A stretch of 64,000 nucleotides of DNA, from the NCBI GenBank assembly GCA_020161215.1, contig JAIUOM010000005.1, forward strand, positions 1 through 64,000, read 5' to 3'. The DNA is from Pseudomonadota bacterium. Lineage in GTDB: Bacteria > Pseudomonadota > Gammaproteobacteria > Burkholderiales > Burkholderiaceae_C. Both the position numbers and the translations under genes were made by a program. The notes beneath the pieces were generated by a model. The model was not told the origin of the DNA. It did no database searches and saw only the letters and a program-made list of their open reading frames with translations. Positions 58,932 to 64,000 of the stretch are shown here, piece by piece. Each line of letters starts with the position of its first letter. Within the stretch, counting starts at the first letter, position 1.

Positions 58932-59524
58932 TGCGGCGCCTGCTGGTTCTTGTTGCCACGCTGGTGTGGCTGCTTGCCGGCTGCGCCCCGGCCACGCGGG
59001 TCATCCTGCTGCCTGATGGACCGGACGCCAAGCCGACCGCGGTGGTGGTCAGTACCGACCGCGGTTCACAGACCATCGACAAACCCTATCAAAGTGCCAC
59101 GGTCAACGCCCAGGGCCAAGTCGATTCCGAGCAGTTGCGCGCCCGTGACGTGCGCCAGCGTTACCCCCAACTGCTGGCCGCCCAACCCCCCGTCTCGCGC
59201 AGTTTCACGCTGTATTTCAAGCCCGGCACCTCCGAGCTGGCGGACGAGTCGGCGGCGCAGTTGGCCACGGTACTGGAGCAAGCCACCGTTCGTGACGGCG
59301 GCGAAGTCGTGATCACCGGCCACACCGATCGCGTCGGCACGGTCGAGTCCAACGATGCGCTGTCGCTGCGCCGCGCCGCCGCCATCCGCGAGCTGGTGGT
59401 GAAACGCGGCTTTGACCCCACGCGGGTGTACGCCATCGGCCGCGGCGAGCGCGAGCCGGTGGTGCCCACCGCCGACGAGGTGGATGAACCCAAAAACCGG
59501 CGTGCCGAAGTCGTCGTGCGTTGA
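58931..59524 (+). CDS. OmpA-family lipoprotein
   Basis: 197 residues. The lipobox LLAGC (MRRLLVLVATLVWLLAGCAP) marks a lipoprotein. A C-terminal OmpA-like peptidoglycan-binding domain (about 90-197) has LYFKPGTSELADESAAQL, VITGHTDRVGTVESNDALS and the closing RRAEVVVR. It probably anchors the outer membrane to the cell wall. It follows the FecR-domain gene directly; a cytochrome gene follows. Confidence 0.92.
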   Translation: MRRLLVLVATLVWLLAGCAPATRVILLPDGPDAKPTAVVVSTDRGSQTIDKPYQSATVNAQGQVDSEQLRARDVRQRYPQLLAAQPPVSRSFTLYFKPGTSELADESAAQLATVLEQATVRDGGEVVITGHTDRVGTVESNDALSLRRAAAIRELVVKRGFDPTRVYAIGRGEREPVVPTADEVDEPKNRRAEVVVR

Positions 59525-59594
59525 CGCCTTGCCGGTCCGCTTGGCCCCCCCGCTTTTCACCACCCGTCCGCGCCACCCTCGCGGCAGCTTGTGG

Positions 59595-60314
59595 GTGCGC
59601 GTTGCCGCCTTGTTGCTGGTATTGGCAGCGCCCGCCGCTCAAGCCGCCCCGGCCTTCGAGGACAGCATCGCCCAGCGCACCCAGGCCTGCACGGCCTGCC
59701 ATGGCGAACAAGGTCGCGCCGGACCGGACGGCTACTACCCTCGCCTGGCCGGCAAACCGGCCGCCTACCTGTACCACCAGTTGCTCAATTTTCGCGAGGG
59801 CCGCCGCCACTACGGCCTGATGACGCGCATGGTGGACATGCTGAGCGACGCCTATCTGTGGGAAATCGCCCAGCATTTCGCGGCCCTGCAAGTGCCCTAC
59901 GCACCGCCTGCGCCGTGGGCCAGGCCGCCCGAGGCGGCTGTGCTGGCGCGTGGCCGCGAACTGGCGCTGCACGGCAACCCGACCACGCGCCTGCCGGCCT
60001 GCGTTCAGTGCCACGGCCAGAAGCTCACCGGCGTCCTGCCCGCCGTCCCCGGCTTGCTCGGGCTGCCGGCCGATTACCTGACGGCGCAGTTGGGCGGCTG
60101 GCGCACCGGGGAACGGCGCGCGCACGCCCCGGATTGCATGGCCAGCGTGGTGCGGCGCCTGTCCGACCGCGACGCCCACGCCGTGGTGGTCTGGCTGGCC
60201 AGTCAGCCAGTGCCGACCGATGCACACCCGGCGCCTGGCCGACCCGACACCGCGCCGAACGCACCCGATCTCCGATGTGGCGTCGCTGCCCTGCCTGGCG
60301 GGGCCCGTCCGTGA
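59595..60314 (+). CDS. Dihaem cytochrome c (c4-like)
   Basis: 239 residues if started at GTG 59595, which gives a clean signal peptide (RVAALLLVLAAPAAQA); TTG at 59529 is an alternative. Two haem motifs, CTACH and CVQCH, are each followed by a Gly-rich stretch. The axial Met candidates (LMTRMVDML) lie after the first. Periplasmic electron carrier. Its stop overlaps the start of the next cytochrome gene (GTGA). Confidence 0.88.
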   Translation: MRVAALLLVLAAPAAQAAPAFEDSIAQRTQACTACHGEQGRAGPDGYYPRLAGKPAAYLYHQLLNFREGRRHYGLMTRMVDMLSDAYLWEIAQHFAALQVPYAPPAPWARPPEAAVLARGRELALHGNPTTRLPACVQCHGQKLTGVLPAVPGLLGLPADYLTAQLGGWRTGERRAHAPDCMASVVRRLSDRDAHAVVVWLASQPVPTDAHPAPGRPDTAPNAPDLRCGVAALPGGARP

Positions 60315-61600
60315 GACAGCGTCTGATCCGCCTGGGCGCGGCGCTGCTTGGCCTGCTCCTGCTGGCCGCAGGCTGGCTCTGGCACGTCAATTACAACGAT
60401 GGCGTGGTGCTGGACGCCGCCGCCCCGACAGGCGATGGCGAGCAATTGCGCCTGCGCGGCGCCTACCTGGCGCGGGTAGGCAACTGCCTGGGCTGCCACA
60501 CCGCGCGCGGCGGCATCCCTGGAGCCGGTGGCCAGCCCATCGCCACGCCTTTTGGCACCGTGTACACCAGCAACCTCACCCCCGATGCGGACACCGGCAT
60601 CGGGCGCTGGCACGCCGCCAGCTTCTGGCGCGCCCTGCACCATGGCCGCTCGGCCGACGGTCGGCTGCTGGTGCCGGTTTTCCCCTATACGCACACCACC
60701 TTGCTCACACGCCAGGATGCCGACGCGCTGTACACCTACTTCAGCAGCCTGCCCCCCACGCGCGCGTCCACGCCTCGGCACGAATTGCGCTGGCCCTACG
60801 GCAGCCAGTTGGCGCTGGCGGTGTGGCGCGCGCTGTACTTCCGCCCCGGCAGCTACCAGCCCAACCCGGACCAGAGCGCCGACTGGAACCGTGGGGCTTA
60901 CCTGGTACGGGGCGTGGCGCATTGCTCGGCCTGTCACGCCCCACGCGACCGGCTGGGTGGCGCCAACTGGCAAAACCTGGACGGTGGCGTGATGACGGCC
61001 CAGGGTTGGTACGCGCCCTCGCTCACCTCCCCGCACGAAGCCGGTCTGCACGACTGGTCACGGCAGGACATCGCGGCCCTGCTGAAGACCGGGGTAGCGC
61101 CCGGCGCCAGCGTCAGCGGTCCGATGGCCGAGGTGGTGCTGCAAGGCACGCAACACCTGAGAACCGACGATGTGCTGGCCATGGCCAGTTACCTCAAGAC
61201 CCAGCCCCTGACCGAGGCCGCGCCGCCGCCCACCTCCCCAGCGCCGCCCAGCGCCCGCTCCGCCAATGGAGAAAAACTGTACGAACGGCACTGCGCCGCC
61301 TGCCATGGCGAGCGCGGTCAGGGCGTGCCTGGCGCCTACCCGGCCCTGGCTGGCAACCGGGCCGTGACGCAACCGCACACCGAAAACCTGGTGCAAATCG
61401 TGCTGCACGGCGGCTTCGCCCCCGCCACCGCGGGCAATCCGCGCCCCTACGGCATGCCGCCGTTCACGCTCAGCCTGAACGACGGCGAACTCGCCGCCGT
61501 GCTCAGCCACCTACGCCGCAGCTGGGGCAACCAGGCCAGTGAGCTGAGCGCGCTGGACGTGTACCGCGCCAGGGCCGACACCGACGCCCGGCTGCGTTAG
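60311..61600 (+). CDS. Membrane-anchored trihaem cytochrome c (alcohol dehydrogenase subunit II-like)
   Basis: 429 residues from a GTG at 60311. An uncleaved N-terminal hydrophobic segment (LIRLGAALLGLLLLAAGWLW) is likely a membrane anchor. Three haem motifs: CLGCH, CSACH and CAACH. TPFGTVYTSNLTPDADTGIG is the conserved block of cytochrome subunits of membrane alcohol/aldehyde/gluconate dehydrogenases. No dehydrogenase subunit gene is adjacent, so its partner is elsewhere or it works with the coupled dihaem cytochrome. Confidence 0.92.
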   Translation: MRQRLIRLGAALLGLLLLAAGWLWHVNYNDGVVLDAAAPTGDGEQLRLRGAYLARVGNCLGCHTARGGIPGAGGQPIATPFGTVYTSNLTPDADTGIGRWHAASFWRALHHGRSADGRLLVPVFPYTHTTLLTRQDADALYTYFSSLPPTRASTPRHELRWPYGSQLALAVWRALYFRPGSYQPNPDQSADWNRGAYLVRGVAHCSACHAPRDRLGGANWQNLDGGVMTAQGWYAPSLTSPHEAGLHDWSRQDIAALLKTGVAPGASVSGPMAEVVLQGTQHLRTDDVLAMASYLKTQPLTEAAPPPTSPAPPSARSANGEKLYERHCAACHGERGQGVPGAYPALAGNRAVTQPHTENLVQIVLHGGFAPATAGNPRPYGMPPFTLSLNDGELAAVLSHLRRSWGNQASELSALDVYRARADTDARLR

Positions 61601-61662
61601 CCCTCTGCCAGTTGCCGGGCCGTACAGATCTGCAACCCGGCGCGATCGCGCAGAATTCATGC

Positions 61663-62160
61663 ATGCAAGAGCACATCTCCCGCCAGGGCCGGGCGCTGCA
61701 GGCGCTGCTCCTGGAGCGCCGCGTCGCCGCCCTGGCGACCTTGAACGACAACGGCGCGCCAAGCGCTTCGATGGTGCCGTTCGCCATCGACGCCGAGCGC
61801 GGCCGCCTGGTGCTGCACGTGAGCGCCCTGGCCGCCCACACCGGCCACATGGCGCGCGATGCCCGGGTCGGCCTGCTGGTTTGCGCCGCCGACCGGCCCG
61901 ACGCGCCGGTGCACGATCTGGCCCGCCTCAGCCTGGAAGGCCGGGCCGAGACACCTGCACCCGACTCGCCTGAATGGCGCGCCGCCCGCTCGGTCTACCT
62001 GGCCCGGTTTCCGGACGCCGAACCGATGACCGACCTGCCCGATTTCCGCTTCGTCACCGTCACCCCCCACAGCGCGCGCCAGATCAGCGGCTTTGGCAGT
62101 GCGCGCGCGGTCGACGCCGACGAACTGCACCAGCTGCTTCGCAGCCTGCCGCGCGCATGA
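61663..62160 (+). CDS. Pyridoxamine-5'-phosphate-oxidase-like flavin-binding protein (HugZ-type)
   Basis: 165 residues from the ATG at 61663, with CAGAAT 6 nt before it. Split-barrel fold: ALLLERRVAALATLNDNGAPSASMVPFAID, LHVSALAAHTGHMARDARVGLLV and a C-terminal HSARQISGFGSARAV. The latter is seen in haem-utilisation-type (HugZ/HutZ) and general PNPOx-like proteins that bind FMN or haem. Substrate unknown. Stop overlaps the next start (ATGA). Confidence 0.88.
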   Translation: MQEHISRQGRALQALLLERRVAALATLNDNGAPSASMVPFAIDAERGRLVLHVSALAAHTGHMARDARVGLLVCAADRPDAPVHDLARLSLEGRAETPAPDSPEWRAARSVYLARFPDAEPMTDLPDFRFVTVTPHSARQISGFGSARAVDADELHQLLRSLPRA

Positions 62161-62831
62161 GCGCCGAGAGCGCCTACCCCTCCAGCACCTTGCACGAGCC
62201 CCTCGACGTGGTGCACGAAGACGCCTGGCTGCTGGCCTTGGTGAAACCGGCTGGTTTGCTGGCCGTGCCCGGGCGCGGCCCGGACAAGGCCGACTGCCTG
62301 AGCGCCCGCGCCCAGCACCGCTGGCCCGGCGCCCTGGTCGTGCACCGGCTGGACCAAGCCACCAGCGGGCTGATGTTGCTGGCGCGCGATGCGAGTACCC
62401 AGCGCCGGCTCAGCACCGCCTTTGCCGAGCGGCGCGTGCACAAACGCTACGAAGCCCTGGTGCACGGGCGGTTGACGGCGCCCACTGCCCCGGACGGCTG
62501 GGGTGACATCGACCTGCCCCTGATCGTGGACTGGCCGAACCGGCCGCGCAGCAAGGTCGATGCCAGCCTGGGCAAGCCCAGCCGCACGCGCTGGCGGCCG
62601 CTGGCGCACGATTTGATCGGCCACACCACGCGCCTGGCGCTGGAGCCGGTCACCGGCCGTTCCCACCAGTTGCGTGTGCACCTGCTGGCCCTGGGCCACC
62701 CGATCGTCGGCGACACCTTGTACGGCCAGCCCGATGGGGCCGACCGGCTGATGCTGCATGCCTGCGCACTGAGCTTGGCGCACCCGGCGCACGGTGCCCC
62801 GCTGACACTGCACAGTACGGCGCCGTTTTAG
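62157..62831 (+). CDS. RluA-family pseudouridine synthase
   Basis: 224 residues, overlapping the upstream gene by 4 nt. Catalytic motif VVHRLDQATSGLMLLARD (Asp after RL), then KRYEALVHG and the substrate-binding RSHQLRVHLLALGHPIVGDTLYG. The short form without an S4 domain is like RluA (23S U746/tRNA U32) or TruC; the exact target is not certain. Confidence 0.92.
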   Translation: MSAESAYPSSTLHEPLDVVHEDAWLLALVKPAGLLAVPGRGPDKADCLSARAQHRWPGALVVHRLDQATSGLMLLARDASTQRRLSTAFAERRVHKRYEALVHGRLTAPTAPDGWGDIDLPLIVDWPNRPRSKVDASLGKPSRTRWRPLAHDLIGHTTRLALEPVTGRSHQLRVHLLALGHPIVGDTLYGQPDGADRLMLHACALSLAHPAHGAPLTLHSTAPF

Positions 62832-62985
62832 GCGGATTGACCATGAATCGTGAAGAATTCGCCGTCCATGCACCCTTCAGCTTCGACGCCAGGCAGCGAC
62901 AAGCCGGAGGGCATCCGTCCTACGTCACAATCCGCACCGACTCGATAAATTTCCCCTATCCCGTTCATTCATCAAGGAATCCCTC

Positions 62986-63576
62986 ATGAGCACTTCTCCC
63001 TTCCGCACCCTGGGTCTGGCCGTTGCACTCGGCCTCGGTTTGAGCAGCGTGGCCCTGGTCGGCTGCACCACCACCACGCCGCAGTCCGAGGCCTCCGGGC
63101 CCACCGCCCGGGCCGCCATGGAGCGCGATGTGGACTCCACCCTGACCCGCCTGTACACCACCGTGCCCGGTTCGCGCGAGATGGTGCAACGCTCGGCCGC
63201 CGTGCTGGTGTTCCCATCGGTGGTTGGCGGCAGCTTCGTGGTCGGTGCCCAGCATGGCAAGGGTGCGCTGCGTGAAGGCGGCCGCACCAGCGGCTACTAC
63301 AGCACCACGGCCGGTTCGCTGGGCCTGCAGGCGGGCGGCCAGTCGAAGGCCATCATCTACGTGTTCAACACGCGCACCGCGCTGAACAAATTCAAGGCCA
63401 GCGAAGGCTGGAGCGCCGGTGCCGATGCCGGCGTGGCGGTCGGCAAGGTGGGTGCCAATGGCTCGGTCGATACCCAGACCATCCAGCAGCCGGTGGCCAG
63501 CTTCACCCTGACCAATGTCGGCCTGGAAGCTGGCGCGGCCGTCGAGGCCGGCAAGGTCACCAAGATCACCCTCTGA
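62986..63576 (+). CDS. SYLF/YSC84-domain lipoprotein
   Basis: 196 residues. Lipoprotein signal ending LVGC (followed by TTTTPQ). The SYLF lipid-binding domain covers the mature part: RLYTTVPGSREMVQRSAAVLVFPSVVGGSF, GGRTSGYYSTTAGSLGLQAGGQ and GANGSVDTQTIQQPVASFTLT. The family binds phosphoinositides in eukaryotes; bacterial members are outer-membrane-associated lipoproteins of unclear role. A terminator follows. Confidence 0.92.
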   Translation: MSTSPFRTLGLAVALGLGLSSVALVGCTTTTPQSEASGPTARAAMERDVDSTLTRLYTTVPGSREMVQRSAAVLVFPSVVGGSFVVGAQHGKGALREGGRTSGYYSTTAGSLGLQAGGQSKAIIYVFNTRTALNKFKASEGWSAGADAGVAVGKVGANGSVDTQTIQQPVASFTLTNVGLEAGAAVEAGKVTKITL

Positions 63577-63613
63577 TCCCGAGGCCCGAAGCTCCGGGCC
63601 ACGGGGCCCGGCG

Positions 63614-63646
63614 ACCGATTCCACCCCTGGGTAGAGTCGGTTTTTT
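63614..63646 (+). terminator. Intrinsic terminator after the SYLF lipoprotein gene
   Basis: ACCGATTCCACCC pairs with GGGTAGAGTCGGT (one wobble, one mismatch) around a 1-3 nt loop, followed by TTTTTT. It lies 38 nt after the stop codon. Confidence 0.85.
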
Positions 63647-63691
63647 GTTTCCAGCCCGTCGATGCCCAACAGGCCGTGACATCATGCCGGC

Positions 63692-64000
63692 ATGCCCTAC
63701 ACCGCCAGCTTTACCCCAGAAGCCTTGACCCGTGCCGAGGTCGATGCCCGGCCCGGCCCCTTGGTGCTGGAGTTCGGCACCCACTGGTGCGGCTGGTGCC
63801 AGGGCGCGCAGCCGCTGATTCAGGCCGCTTTCTCGCTGGCCGGGGCCGAGGTGGCGCACGTCAAGGTCGAGGACGGCCCAGGCCGCGCGCTGGGCCGCAG
63901 TTTTGGCGTCAAGCTGTGGCCGACACTGGTGTTCCTGCGCGACGGCCAGGAGATGGCTCGCTTGGTGCGGCCCCAGGACCAGGCCGCGCTCGTCCAAGCC
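63692..64000 (+). CDS. Thioredoxin-fold protein, N-terminal part (cut by window edge)
   Basis: 103 residues are visible from the ATG at 63692, open to the window end. Redox motif WCGWC (residues 33-37, in FGTHWCGWCQGAQP) and the cis-proline loop KLWPTLVFLRDG are present, so the domain is nearly complete and should end within a few residues. It probably acts as a thiol-disulfide exchanger in the cytosol, since no signal peptide is seen. Confidence 0.9.
   Translation, partial: MPYTASFTPEALTRAEVDARPGPLVLEFGTHWCGWCQGAQPLIQAAFSLAGAEVAHVKVEDGPGRALGRSFGVKLWPTLVFLRDGQEMARLVRPQDQAALVQA

Overview
The window is GC-rich, densely coding bacterial chromosome. Family resemblances (glyA-nrdR, msrB-yciB-bolA-parvulin, many Bug-type solute receptors, a betaproteobacterial PurL) point to a member of Burkholderiales, most likely Comamonadaceae. 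I see no rRNA, tRNA, CRISPR array, prophage or complete insertion sequence. About 64 protein-coding loci cover nearly everything. One gene is cut by each edge: glyA on the left and a thioredoxin-fold gene on the right.

Layout. 1-4547: housekeeping (glyA end, nrdR, arfB, trxC, small proteins, a PLP aminotransferase). 4605-7713: an IclR regulator divergent from an acyl-CoA dehydrogenase and a Bug receptor. 7901-10907: a DUF3047 protein, an AraC/GyrI regulator, nth and an NTF2-like protein. 10956-31280: a large lipid-type catabolic block. fadH is divergent from a PadR regulator. A run of minus-strand genes then encodes an acyl-CoA ligase, a complete Liv-type ABC importer (LivKHMGF), FadB, FadA, two acyl-CoA dehydrogenases, two SDRs, a hotdog thioesterase and an MDR reductase. 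Together these could import, CoA-activate and beta-oxidise a carboxylic acid. 31477-35102: selO-msrB-yciB-bolA-parvulin. 35328-38646: a DUF1624 protein, a wrecked rlhA, uspA and a thioesterase. 38890-46713: purL divergent from map-glnD. 46789-49293: an alpha carbonic anhydrase, a CDGSH protein and an amidohydrolase. 49310-54919: two LysR-Bug pairs, one with the tartrate dehydratase genes ttdAB. 55166-64000: a LOG-type lipoprotein, DUF808, dusC, FecR/OmpA proteins, two multihaem cytochromes c, a PNPOx-like protein, an RluA-type pseudouridine synthase, a SYLF lipoprotein and a thioredoxin-like protein.

The most interesting structure is not a gene. A small dispersed repeat (GCTAT..ATAGC hairpin, exactly 18 nt, GCCGGC, T-rich tail) occurs about 12 times in both orientations. 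It sits mostly just outside stop codons, but two copies lie in frame inside genes: an acyl-CoA dehydrogenase and purL. purL carries a second, different in-frame GC-rich insertion. A separate imperfect palindrome of about 161 bp lies between two convergent genes. Other points: rlhA is destroyed by an internal deletion plus frameshifts at C-runs; the Liv ATPases look asymmetric (Walker A Lys to Arg in LivF, altered signature in LivG); several genes have a -10-like hexamer 6-7 nt before ATG, suggesting leaderless mRNAs; and clear palindromic operators sit before the PadR and LysR genes.
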